Part shown: in pieces, positions 1 through 7,115 of the stretch
How the letters are laid out: every line of letters begins with the position of its first letter
Numbering within the stretch: position 1 is the first letter of the stretch
NCBI GenBank assembly: GCA_013696365.1
Contig: JACCYS010000076.1
Location: 1-20,445, forward strand
Length of the DNA stretch: 20,445 bases
Direction of reading: 5' to 3'
Source of the DNA: Nocardioidaceae bacterium
GTDB taxonomy: Bacteria; Actinomycetota; Actinomycetes; Propionibacteriales; Nocardioidaceae
The notes under the pieces: model-generated
What the model was told of the DNA's origin: nothing
Database searches by the model: none
Seen by the model: only the letters and a program-made list of their open reading frames with translations
Position numbers and translations under genes: made by a program

Positions 1-732
1 ATAGTCCCACCAGTCGCGCACGTACTTGAACCCGTCACCGCGCTTGTTGATGAAGATCTTGCTGCGCTCGTTGGGCAGGTTGGGGTTGCCGTCGCACTCG
101 TCCTGCAGCGGTCGCTGGACGTCGTTGCCGAGGAAGAGGTCGGGCCACCTGTCGCCGTTTGCGTTCAGGAAGGCCACGTGCCGCCCCCGCCCGCACACGT
201 CGCCGAGCACCTTGGGCCGGGCGACGTCGCGGAACCGGCCCGGACGCTTCTGCATCCACATCTCGTTGTCCCGGTCGGCGTCCTTGACGATGTTGCGGAT
301 GAAGCGACCGGCCGAGCAGTAGGCGTCTTTCCGGCCGTCGCGGTCCACGTCTGCCCACGCGCAATCGTGCCGGTCGATGGTCTTGCCGTCGGGATTGGTG
401 GCCTTCCAAGCCGCCTTGGCGACCCGGTGGTAGACGCCGGCGCCGTTGTTGCGCCACAGCTTGCCGCCCTGGCCGTGGTAGCCGATCCAGACGTCCTGCG
501 CGCCGTCCTTGTTGTAGTCGACGCCGTCGGCCGACCAGGTCTTGCTCTTTACGGCGAGGCCGGCCTGCGGGGCCGTGTCCTTGACGACCAGGTCGACTCG
601 GGAGCCCGACGGGTCATCGACTGTCGCGGTCGAGGCGCTCGAGCCTGCGGCCGTCGTGCTCGTGCCGACCAGCGACAGCGGTAGGATGACGGCGGTGGCG
701 AGAAGCCCGTAGCCGATGGCAGATGTGCGCAT
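1..732 (-). CDS. Secreted FG-GAP/VCBS-repeat protein (3' part cut by window edge)
   Basis: Reading leftward from ATG at 732, the frame stays open for 244 codons to the window edge, so the C-terminus is missing. Residues 1-30 form a signal peptide: MRTS, then a hydrophobic core, then small residues ending near TTAAGS. Three calcium-loop FG-GAP/VCBS motifs follow: D72-x-N74-x-D76-G77 to D80, D128-x-D130-x-D132-G133 to D136, and N190-x-N192-G193-D194 to D198. The phrase TAPQAGL at 53-59 is typical of proteins with this repeat, which fold as beta-propellers. An exported, probably surface or extracellular, calcium-binding protein is inferred; its ligand or substrate is unknown. A strong ribosome site (AAGGGGG, 738-744, 5 bases from ATG) decides the start. 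Four cysteines (124, 139, 180, 212) could form disulfides outside the cell. It is divergently transcribed from guaB. Confidence 0.82.
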   Translation of the reverse strand, partial: MRTSAIGYGLLATAVILPLSLVGTSTTAAGSSASTATVDDPSGSRVDLVVKDTAPQAGLAVKSKTWSADGVDYNKDGAQDVWIGYHGQGGKLWRNNGAGVYHRVAKAAWKATNPDGKTIDRHDCAWADVDRDGRKDAYCSAGRFIRNIVKDADRDNEMWMQKRPGRFRDVARPKVLGDVCGRGRHVAFLNANGDRWPDLFLGNDVQRPLQDECDGNPNLPNERSKIFINKRGDGFKYVRDWWDY

Positions 733-779
733 GGTGACCCCCTTGTCACGGCAACGCACTTGACAGCGTCGCCGTGCGC

Positions 780-808
780 AAGATAGGGCCGGCTGACCGC
801 CGTGTCTA
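780..808 (-). promoter_or_regulatory. Sigma70-type promoter of the FG-GAP gene
   Basis: On the minus strand there is a -35 box TAGACA (plus 803-808, one mismatch to TTGACA), a 17-base spacer and a -10 box TATCTT (plus 780-785). Transcription would start near 773, giving a leader of about 40 bases that contains the AAGGGGG ribosome site. It is the best two-box promoter I see in the window. It faces away from the guaB promoter at 847-852. Confidence 0.55.
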
Positions 809-846
809 TAGCGGCGTCGTGCCGGGGCCACGACCAGACCCGTGCG

Positions 847-852
847 TACGAT
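847..852 (+). promoter_or_regulatory. -10 box of guaB, leaderless arrangement
   Basis: TACGAT (TANNNT type) ends 6 bases before the ATG at 859, so transcription should begin at or next to the start codon. I see no ribosome-binding site in front of 859. This supports 859 over the in-frame upstream ATG at 802, whose extra 19 residues resemble no IMPDH N-terminus. No clear -35 box is visible. Confidence 0.55.
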
Positions 853-858
853 GGGTCG

Positions 859-2388
859 ATGGACTCTGCGCTCGGCTCGCCCTCCTCCGAACCGGCCCGA
901 GAGTTCGCCCCGCTGGCCCTCACCTTCGACGACGTGTTGCTGTTGCCGGCCGAGACCGACGTCATCCCGAGCGAGGTCGACACCACCACTCGGCTGACCC
1001 GCTCGCTCGACGTTGCCCTGCCGTTGATCTCGAGCGCGATGGACACCGTCACCGAGGCGCGGATGGCGATCGCGATGGCACGCCAGGGCGGCATTGGTGT
1101 GCTGCACCGCAACCTTTCGGTGCAGGACCAGGCCGGCCAGGTGGATCTGGTGAAGCGCTCGGAGTCGGGCATGATCACCAACCCGGTGACGGTCGGCCCG
1201 CACGCGACGCTCGAGGAGCTGGACGAGCTGTGTGGCCGGTTCCGGGTGTCTGGGCTGCCGGTCGTCGACCAGCAGCGGGTGCTGCTGGGCATCATCACCA
1301 ACCGGGACCTGCGGTTCATCCCGGCCGCCGAGTGGCCCGCGCGCCTGGTCCGCGACGTGATGACGCCGATGCCGCTGATCACCGCGCCAGTCGGTCTGAA
1401 ACCCGACGACGCCGCTGCGCTGCTGGCCGAGCACAAGGTCGAGAAGCTGCCGCTGGTCGACAGCCAGGGGCGGCTCACCGGCCTCATCACCGTCAAGGAC
1501 TTCGTCAAGTCCGAGCGTTACCCGCTGGCCACCAAGGACGACGAGGGGCGACTGTGCGTCGCCGCCGCGCTGGGTTTCTTCGGCGACGCCTGGGACCGGG
1601 CGACTGCGCTGGTGGAAGCGGGTGTCGACGTGCTCGTCGCCGACACCGCCAACGGCCACGCCCGGGCAATGCTTGAGATGGTTCGCCGACTCAAGTCCGA
1701 CCCGGCCACCCGGCACGTGCAGCTGATCGGCGGCAACGTCGCCACCAGGGCAGGCGCTCAGGCGATGGTCGACGCCGGCGTCGACGCGGTCAAGGTCGGC
1801 GTCGGTCCGGGCTCGATCTGTACGACCCGGATGGTCGCCGGCGTCGGCGTTCCCCAGGTCAGCGCCATTCACGAGGCGGCGCAGGCCTGTCGGCCAGCCG
1901 GGGTCCCGGTGATCGCCGACGGGGGCCTGCAGTACTCGGGCGACATCGCCAAGGCGCTGGTCGCCGGCGCCGACACCGTGATGCTCGGGTCGTTGCTCGC
2001 CGGGTGCGACGAGAGTCCAGGCGAGCTGATCTTCGTCAACGGCAAGCAGTTCAAGAGCTACCGGGGCATGGGGTCGCTGGGTGCGATGGCATCCCGGGGG
2101 CGCACGTCGTACTCCAAGGACCGCTACTTTCAGGCCGACGTCGCCAGCGACGACAAGCTGGTGCCGGAGGGCATCGAAGGCCAGGTGCCCTACCGTGGGC
2201 CGCTGTCGGCAGTCGCCTACCAGCTCATCGGCGGACTGCACCAGTCCATGTTCTATGTCGGCGCCCGCACCATCCCCGAGCTGCATGAGCGGGGCCGTTT
2301 CGTTCGCATCACCGCAGCGGGGCTGCGCGAGAGCCACCCGCACGACATCCAGATGACGGTGGAGGCGCCGAACTACGCCGGCTCCTGA
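859..2388 (+). CDS. guaB: Inosine-5'-monophosphate dehydrogenase (EC 1.1.1.205)
   Basis: Oxidises IMP to XMP with NAD+, the first committed step to GMP; cytosolic and usually tetrameric or octameric. At 509 residues it has the normal length for a CBS-containing IMPDH. The N-terminal part holds LTFDDVLLLP (21-30) and SSAMDTVTE (58-66). Two CBS domains lie at about 105-215 (MITNPVTV; VMTPMPLI; KLPLVD) and in this family bind regulatory nucleotides. The catalytic loop GPGSICTTR carries Cys321, IADGGLQYSGD binds phosphate, and the mobile flap SKDRYFQ supplies the Arg422-Tyr423 pair. All catalytic landmarks are present. It is followed after 19 bases by guaB3. The leaderless promoter at 847-852 chooses the start. 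In M. tuberculosis the equivalent gene is guaB2, the essential IMPDH. Confidence 0.97.
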   Translation: MDSALGSPSSEPAREFAPLALTFDDVLLLPAETDVIPSEVDTTTRLTRSLDVALPLISSAMDTVTEARMAIAMARQGGIGVLHRNLSVQDQAGQVDLVKRSESGMITNPVTVGPHATLEELDELCGRFRVSGLPVVDQQRVLLGIITNRDLRFIPAAEWPARLVRDVMTPMPLITAPVGLKPDDAAALLAEHKVEKLPLVDSQGRLTGLITVKDFVKSERYPLATKDDEGRLCVAAALGFFGDAWDRATALVEAGVDVLVADTANGHARAMLEMVRRLKSDPATRHVQLIGGNVATRAGAQAMVDAGVDAVKVGVGPGSICTTRMVAGVGVPQVSAIHEAAQACRPAGVPVIADGGLQYSGDIAKALVAGADTVMLGSLLAGCDESPGELIFVNGKQFKSYRGMGSLGAMASRGRTSYSKDRYFQADVASDDKLVPEGIEGQVPYRGPLSAVAYQLIGGLHQSMFYVGARTIPELHERGRFVRITAAGLRESHPHDIQMTVEAPNYAGS

Positions 2389-2394
2389 CGCCGC

Positions 2395-2400
2395 TAGGGT
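2395..2400 (+). promoter_or_regulatory. -10 box of guaB3, leaderless arrangement
   Basis: TAGGGT lies inside the 19-base gap after the guaB stop and ends 7 bases before GTG 2408. There is no ribosome site in the gap. guaB3 can therefore probably be transcribed on its own as a leaderless mRNA, in addition to read-through from guaB. Confidence 0.45.
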
Positions 2401-2407
2401 CGGCCGC

Positions 2408-3511
2408 GTGGAGATCGAGATTGGGCGCGCCAAGCGCGGCCGGCGGGCGTACGCATTCGACGACATTGCGATCGTGCCGAGCCGCCGCACCCGCGATCCC
2501 GACGACGTGTCGCTGGCCTGGCAGATCGATGCCTACCGGTTCGACATTCCGGTGATGGCGGCGCCGATGGACTCGGTGATGTCACCGGAGACCGCCATCG
2601 CTCTGGGCAGGCTCGGCGGGCTCGGGGTGCTCGACCTCGAGGGTCTGTGGACCCGCTACGACGACCCCGGGTCGATGCTCGACGAGGTCGCCCGGATGCG
2701 TGGGCACGATGCGACCAGGCGGTTGCAGCAGATGTACGCTAAGCCGGTGCGTCCTGAGCTTGTCCGGGACCGGCTCCAACAGATGCGCGACGCCGGGGTC
2801 ACCGTCGCGGGGGCGCTGTCCCCGCAGCGCACCGCCAAGCTCGCGCAGACCGTTGTGGAGTCCGGTGTCGACCTGTTCGTGATCCGCGGAACGACCGTGT
2901 CCGCAGAGCACGTGTCCAGCAACTCGGAGCCCCTGAACCTCAAAGACTTCATCTACGAGCTGGACGTGCCGGTGATCGTCGGCGGCTGCGCCACCCATCA
3001 GGCGGCACTGCATCTGATGCGCACCGGGGCAGCCGGAGTGCTGGTCGGCTTCGGCGGCGGCGCGGCGCACACCACCCGGTCGGTGCTGGGCTTGGCGGTG
3101 CCGATGGCGACCGCGGTGGCCGACGTCGCAGCGGCCCGCCGGGACTACCTGGACGAGTCCGGCGGCCGGTATGTGCACGTGATCGCCGACGGCTCGGTGG
3201 GTCGCAGCGGCGACGTCGCCAAGGCCATTGCCTGCGGTGCCGACGCCCTGATGGTCGGGTCACCGTTCGCCCGCGCCGCCGAGGCGCCCGGTGCCGGCTT
3301 TCACTGGGGCGGCGAGGCGTGGCACGCGGATCTTCCCCGTGGTGAGCGGGTCGAGATCGGCACCGTCGGGACGCTCGAGGAGGTGCTGTTCGGTCCGTCC
3401 AGCACAGCGGACGGCACCATGAACCTGATCGGGGCGCTGCGCCAGTCGCTGGCCACCACCGGTTACACCGAGCTCAAAGACTTCCAGCGTGTCGAGATCG
3501 TCGTGCAATAG
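2408..3511 (+). CDS. guaB3: GuaB3-family IMP dehydrogenase-related protein, catalytic Cys replaced by His
   Basis: A TIM-barrel paralogue of IMPDH/GMP reductase, 367 residues, with no CBS domains. Shared landmarks are AFDDIAIVPS (16-25), AAPMDSVMS (51-59), the phosphate-site Asp261 in IADGSVGRSGD, and DALMVGSPFA. The loop that in guaB reads GPGSICTTR reads GFGGGAAHTTR here, so the catalytic Cys becomes His221. I also cannot find a counterpart of the flap Arg-Tyr pair. The GTG at 2408 is chosen from the TAGGGT box. Equivalents such as M. tuberculosis Rv3410c stand beside guaB2. Cyanobacterial GuaB3 keeps the Cys and, as I recall, acts as an IMPDH, while the actinobacterial form has had no settled function. 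A conventional IMPDH mechanism looks impossible; GMP reductase-like or regulatory roles are open possibilities. Confidence 0.9.
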   Translation: MEIEIGRAKRGRRAYAFDDIAIVPSRRTRDPDDVSLAWQIDAYRFDIPVMAAPMDSVMSPETAIALGRLGGLGVLDLEGLWTRYDDPGSMLDEVARMRGHDATRRLQQMYAKPVRPELVRDRLQQMRDAGVTVAGALSPQRTAKLAQTVVESGVDLFVIRGTTVSAEHVSSNSEPLNLKDFIYELDVPVIVGGCATHQAALHLMRTGAAGVLVGFGGGAAHTTRSVLGLAVPMATAVADVAAARRDYLDESGGRYVHVIADGSVGRSGDVAKAIACGADALMVGSPFARAAEAPGAGFHWGGEAWHADLPRGERVEIGTVGTLEEVLFGPSSTADGTMNLIGALRQSLATTGYTELKDFQRVEIVVQ

Positions 3512-3527
3512 GGGACAGCCGCGGGGC

Positions 3528-3574
3528 GGCTTGCGGACCCAGCCGGGGGAGGGGATTGGCAGGGCCCGCAAGCC
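3528..3574. repeat. 9-bp perfect inverted repeat between guaB3 and guaA
   Basis: GGCTTGCGG (3528-3536) pairs perfectly with CCGCAAGCC (3566-3574) across a 29-base G-rich loop. It starts 16 bases after the guaB3 stop and ends about 107 bases before the guaA -10 box. It could terminate guaB3 transcription or act as a regulatory hairpin. No T-run follows, so it is not a classical intrinsic terminator. The rest of the 182-base gap (3512-3693) shows no recognisable riboswitch or small ORF. Confidence 0.35.
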
Positions 3575-3680
3575 TGACTGACGTGGCCAGCCAGGACCCA
3601 AGTTCAGGGAGGGAGCGGAGGAACTGGGGTCCCACAGCGATCAACGAGTCTCTCCCGCCCGCGTTACGTTCGTGGCTCGC

Positions 3681-3686
3681 TAGACT
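3681..3686 (+). promoter_or_regulatory. -10 box of guaA, leaderless arrangement
   Basis: TAGACT ends 7 bases before GTG 3694. This decides the guaA start: the frame is open back to 3556, but the upstream 46 residues are not GuaA-like, while VTAAEQTLDHDLVLVVDFGAQ is. There is no ribosome site in the 7-base spacer. Confidence 0.55.
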
Positions 3687-3693
3687 CCTGCCG

Positions 3694-5292
3694 GTGACGG
3701 CGGCCGAACAGACCCTCGACCACGACCTCGTCCTGGTCGTCGACTTCGGGGCGCAGTATGCGCAGCTGATCGCCCGCCGGGTGCGCGAGGCCAAGGTCTA
3801 CTCCGAGATCGTCCCGCACACGATGCCGGTCGACCAGATGCTCGCCCGTCGACCAACCGCGATCGTGCTGTCCGGCGGACCGCAGTCGGTGTACGTCCCC
3901 GGTGCGCCGCAGCTCGATCCGGCGCTGCTGAACGCCGGCGTGCCGGTGTTCGGGATCTGCTACGGCTTCATGGCCATGGCCGCTGCGCTCGACGGAGACG
4001 TCCGGCAGACCGGTATGCGCGAGTACGGCCGCACCCCGGTGACCGTCACCGATCCTGGAACTCTGCTGGCCGGGCTGCCGAACGAGCTGCGGTCATGGAT
4101 GTCGCACGGAGACGAGGTGGTCGCCGCACCCTCCGGCTTCACCGTCAACGCCACCTCACCACGGGCCACCGTCGCAGCCTTCGAGGATGTGCAGCGACGG
4201 CTCGCCGGCGTGCAGTGGCACCCCGAGGTGCTGCACACCGAGCACGGCCAGCAGGTGCTGGAGCAATTCCTGGTCGAGATCGCCGGCTGCCGGCAAACCT
4301 GGACGATGGTGAACATCGTCGACGATCTGCTGGCGCGCATCGGCGCCCAGGTCGGCGGCAAGCGGGCAATCTGCGGGCTGTCCGGCGGCGTCGACTCCGC
4401 GGTGGCCGCCGCGCTGGTGCAGCGTGCCATCGGCGACCAGCTGACGTGTGTCTTCGTCGACCATGGCCTGCTGCGCACGGGTGAGGCAGAGCAGGTGGAG
4501 CGCGACTTCGTCGCCGCAACCGGAGTCGACCTCAAGGTGGTAGACGCCCAAGAGCAGTTCTTGTCGGCGCTGGCCGGGCTGAGCGACCCAGAGGACAAGC
4601 GCAAAGCCATCGGGCGTGAGTTCATCCGGGTGTTCGAAGCGGCCGAGCGCGAGGTGGTCGCCGAGGCCGGTTCGCAGGGGGAGACCGTCGAGTTCTTGGT
4701 GCAGGGCACGCTGTACCCCGACCTCGTCGAGTCCGGCGGCGCGCTGGACGGGGGCGCGAGCGGTGCCGCGGTGATCAAGAGCCACCACAACGTTGGCGGC
4801 CTGCCCGACGACCTGCAGTTCTCCCTGGTCGAGCCCCTGCGTTCGCTGTTCAAAGATGAGGTGCGCCAGGTTGGTGAGCAGCTCGGCCTGCCCGCCGACA
4901 TCGTGTGGCGCCAGCCGTTCCCCGGGCCGGGGCTGGGCATCAGGGTCATCGGAGAGGTCACTCGCGATCGGCTGCGGATCCTGGGCGACGCCGACGCCAT
5001 CGCCCGTGAGGAGCTGAGCGCGGCCGGGCTGGACCGTGACATCTGGCAGTGTCCGGTGGTGTTGCTCGCCGGGGTGCGCTCGGTCGGGGTGCAAGGCGAC
5101 GGCCGGACGTACGGACATCCGGTGGTGCTGCGCCCGGTCACCAGCGAGGATGCGATGACCGCAGACTGGGCGCGGGTGCCCTATGACGTGTTGGAACGAA
5201 TCTCGACCCGGATCACCAACGAGGTTGCCGAGATCAACCGGGTCGCTCTGGACATCACCAGCAAACCACCGGGCACCATTGAGTGGGAGTGA
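3694..5292 (+). CDS. guaA: GMP synthase, glutamine-hydrolysing (EC 6.3.5.2)
   Basis: Aminates XMP to GMP using ATP and glutamine; a two-domain cytosolic enzyme of 532 residues, the usual length. The N-terminal class I glutamine amidotransferase has nucleophile Cys89 (GICYG) and the His176/Glu178 pair (WHPEV). The ATP-pyrophosphatase domain has the P-loop SGGVDS (230-235) and is followed by the dimerisation domain with FPGPGLGIRVIGEV and the normal C-terminus TSKPPGTIEWE, so the gene is complete. One oddity: the motif C-x-G-x-Q, which I recall as conserved in class I amidotransferases, reads CYGFM here, with Met93 in place of Gln. The start is GTG 3694, set by the TAGACT box. It completes the guaB-to-GMP route within the same locus. 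Confidence 0.97.
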   Translation: MTAAEQTLDHDLVLVVDFGAQYAQLIARRVREAKVYSEIVPHTMPVDQMLARRPTAIVLSGGPQSVYVPGAPQLDPALLNAGVPVFGICYGFMAMAAALDGDVRQTGMREYGRTPVTVTDPGTLLAGLPNELRSWMSHGDEVVAAPSGFTVNATSPRATVAAFEDVQRRLAGVQWHPEVLHTEHGQQVLEQFLVEIAGCRQTWTMVNIVDDLLARIGAQVGGKRAICGLSGGVDSAVAAALVQRAIGDQLTCVFVDHGLLRTGEAEQVERDFVAATGVDLKVVDAQEQFLSALAGLSDPEDKRKAIGREFIRVFEAAEREVVAEAGSQGETVEFLVQGTLYPDLVESGGALDGGASGAAVIKSHHNVGGLPDDLQFSLVEPLRSLFKDEVRQVGEQLGLPADIVWRQPFPGPGLGIRVIGEVTRDRLRILGDADAIAREELSAAGLDRDIWQCPVVLLAGVRSVGVQGDGRTYGHPVVLRPVTSEDAMTADWARVPYDVLERISTRITNEVAEINRVALDITSKPPGTIEWE

Positions 5293-5335
5293 GCCGGGCA
5301 CGCGTGCTGCCGCGACAAGGCGCACCATTGCCGGC

Positions 5336-5956
5336 ATGTCTGCCCACTGGTCCGGCCACCTGTACGCCGATACGCCCGCTCGCCGACTCCGCCAGCTGAT
5401 AGGCGACCTGATCGGCGCGGTGGCTCTGCTGGGCTGTCTGTGGGTAGGCACCGGTGTGCACGACCTCACCGCGAGCCTCGCCGGTCCGGGGCGTCAGCTG
5501 GAGTCTGCAGGCGCAGGTCTGGCCAGCCGGCTTGACGAGGCAGCATCGGCGGCCGCGGACGTCCCTGTCGTCGGCGAGCAGCTCAGTGCACCGTTCGACG
5601 AAGCCGGCGGTGCCGGCCGGGCGATCGAGGACGCAGGGGTTCAGCAGCAGCAGGCCGTCGGCGCGTTGGCCGATGCGCTCGGCTGGCTCAGCGGCGGTGT
5701 GCCAGCAATCGTCGTCTGCGTGCTGTGGCTACCCAGACGGCTACGCTTCGCCCGGCACAGTGCGCAGGCTCAACGGCTGCTCGACGCCGGGGTCGGCCTG
5801 GACATATTCGCGCTGCGTGCGCTCGCCAGCCAACCGATCGCCGAGCTGGGCGAGCTGAACACCGATGTGGCCGCTGGCTGGCGAGCCGGGGATCCGGCCG
5901 TGGTCAGGGCACTTGCTGCGCTCGAGTTGCGTGCACTGGGTCTACACCCCCGCTGA
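5336..5956 (+). CDS. Two-helix membrane protein of unknown function
   Basis: 206 residues counted from ATG 5336; the frame is open further upstream but would run into guaA. Two membrane helices are clear: about 21-41 (LIGDLIGAVALLGCLWVGTG) and about 117-133 (GWLSGGVPAIVVCVLWLP). Basic residues before the first helix and after the second (PRRLRFARH) put both ends in the cytosol. A loop of about 75 residues (42-116), rich in Ala, Gly and acidic residues, would lie outside. The C-terminal 70 residues look helical (LALASQPIAELGELN-like, ending LRALGLHPR). I recognise no named domain. It starts 43 bases after guaA in the same direction without a visible ribosome site, so co-transcription is possible. 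It converges on the histidine kinase gene. Confidence 0.75.
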   Translation: MSAHWSGHLYADTPARRLRQLIGDLIGAVALLGCLWVGTGVHDLTASLAGPGRQLESAGAGLASRLDEAASAAADVPVVGEQLSAPFDEAGGAGRAIEDAGVQQQQAVGALADALGWLSGGVPAIVVCVLWLPRRLRFARHSAQAQRLLDAGVGLDIFALRALASQPIAELGELNTDVAAGWRAGDPAVVRALAALELRALGLHPR

Positions 5957-5957
5957 C

Positions 5958-5972
5958 CGCTGACCGTCAGCG
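5958..5972. terminator. Small hairpin between convergent genes
   Basis: CGCTGA-CCG-TCAGCG forms a 6-bp stem in the 19-base gap between the membrane protein stop (5956) and the kinase stop (5976). Its position between converging genes suits a two-way terminator. The stem is short and no T-run follows on either strand, so the call is weak. Confidence 0.3.
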
Positions 5973-5975
5973 TTG

Positions 5976-7115
5976 TCAGCCAGTGTCTGCGGCGGGAAGC
6001 CACAGGCTCACCGTGGTCCCCGTGCCCGGCTCCGAGCGGATTGCCAGCTGACCGTGATTGCGCAGGGCGAACGCCTGCGCCGACCAGAGCCCCAGCCCGC
6101 TGCCACCACGCTTGGTGGTGAACAAGGGGTGTGCGGCCCGCTCCAGCACCTCCGGCGGCATCCCGGGACCGTCATCGATGACGTCGAGGCAGACGTAATG
6201 GCCGGGCTCGAGCGCGGGGGGTTGCGCGCTCGAGACATCGGAGAACGTGTTTTCGGCGACGACTGCCCTGGCCCGGATGGTCACCCGGACGTCGTCATGA
6301 GTGGTCTCGGCGGCGTTGGTGACCAGGTTGAGCAGCACCTGCTCGATCTCACCCTCGGCGATCAGCATCCGCAGGTCGGGGTGCACGTCTTCGACCAGCC
6401 GGTGTGCCGGCTGCACGGTGACGAGGAGCGGGCGGACCCGATCCAGGATCGCGGCTAGGGGTGTTGCGGTGCGTTCGGACCGCCGGTACTGGGTGGCTGT
6501 CAGCATGGTGGCGATCTGGTCGGCCGAGCGCAGCGTTGCCTGCTGGGCCTCACCGAGCACCTCCAGTAGCCGCCCCCGCAGATCAGGGGGAGCGTCCGAC
6601 GGCACCTGCACGGCGTCCTCGATGGCCAGCTCGATCAGCGAGCGCACGGCAGTCAGAGCGTTCTTTAGGTCGTGGGCCATGCCGCCTGCGAACCGCCCAA
6701 GGCTGTCGACGATCTGCAACTGTGCCAACCGACGCTCCGCGACGCGCTGTGCCTGCTCGGCCCGGTAGCCCGCGGTGACGTCGAGCGAGATCCCGCAGGT
6801 GGCATAGATCTGCCCGTCGGCGCCTCGCAGCGCAAACTTGCGCGATCGGTAGACAACGTCCACCGGTTTGTCAAAGAACTCGACCTCATCGACCTGCTCG
6901 GTAAGCGCCCGCTGGTCGTTCTTTCGCAGCCGGGCGGCCTGCTCGGGCCCGAACACGTCGACGTCGGTGTGCCCGAGGTACTGCTCGGGGGGGATGCCGG
7001 TCTGAGCGACGACGCCGGGGGAGACGTAGAGATAGCGACCCTCGAGGTCCTTGACGTAGATGCTGGCCGGGGCCGCATCGATAATTGCTCCCGCCGGCAG
7101 TTGCATCTCGCTCAC
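5976..7115 (-). CDS. Soluble PAS-domain sensor histidine kinase
   Basis: 379 residues with no membrane helix or signal peptide, so a cytosolic sensor. Domains in order: PAS at about 8-115 (IIDAAPASIYVKDLEGRYLYVS, ending in a PAC-like GISLDVT); a HisKA-type dimerisation helix with phospho-acceptor His148 in GGMAHDLKNALTAV; then a HATPase with N-box EQVLLNLVTNAAE (Asn267), G1 DDGPGMPPE (315-323) and G2 GGSGLGLW. The LFTTKRGGSGLGLW stretch resembles the HDFNN/NtrB-like branch rather than KdpD. The start is GTG 7115, whose bases overlap the regulator's TGA (GTGA), so translation is coupled to the response regulator. The PAS ligand is unknown. An ATG three codons later is the alternative start. 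Confidence 0.9.
   Translation of the reverse strand: MSEMQLPAGAIIDAAPASIYVKDLEGRYLYVSPGVVAQTGIPPEQYLGHTDVDVFGPEQAARLRKNDQRALTEQVDEVEFFDKPVDVVYRSRKFALRGADGQIYATCGISLDVTAGYRAEQAQRVAERRLAQLQIVDSLGRFAGGMAHDLKNALTAVRSLIELAIEDAVQVPSDAPPDLRGRLLEVLGEAQQATLRSADQIATMLTATQYRRSERTATPLAAILDRVRPLLVTVQPAHRLVEDVHPDLRMLIAEGEIEQVLLNLVTNAAETTHDDVRVTIRARAVVAENTFSDVSSAQPPALEPGHYVCLDVIDDGPGMPPEVLERAAHPLFTTKRGGSGLGLWSAQAFALRNHGQLAIRSEPGTGTTVSLWLPAADTG

Noticed and set aside
798..816. Hairpin CGCCG-N9-CGGCG in the FG-GAP/guaB divergent region
   Set aside because: Short GC arms expected by chance at this base composition; it overlaps the -35 box but I see no further support for an operator.
549..1508. Open frame of 319 codons on the minus strand over guaB and the start of the FG-GAP gene
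   Set aside because: It is antisense to the conserved IMPDH catalytic and CBS regions, Ser/Arg-rich and without recognisable motifs, and it runs through the divergent promoter region.
2582..3178. Open frames on the minus strand opposite guaB3 (also 2656-2952 and 2949-3263)
   Set aside because: Low-complexity translations opposite a conserved coding sequence; no start signals.
4156..5469. Long open frame (437 codons) on the minus strand across guaA, and a second one at 3960-5141
   Set aside because: Both lie opposite a complete, motif-perfect GMP synthase. Such long antisense frames are common in high-GC DNA because stop codons are rare; the translations show no domain and have biased composition.
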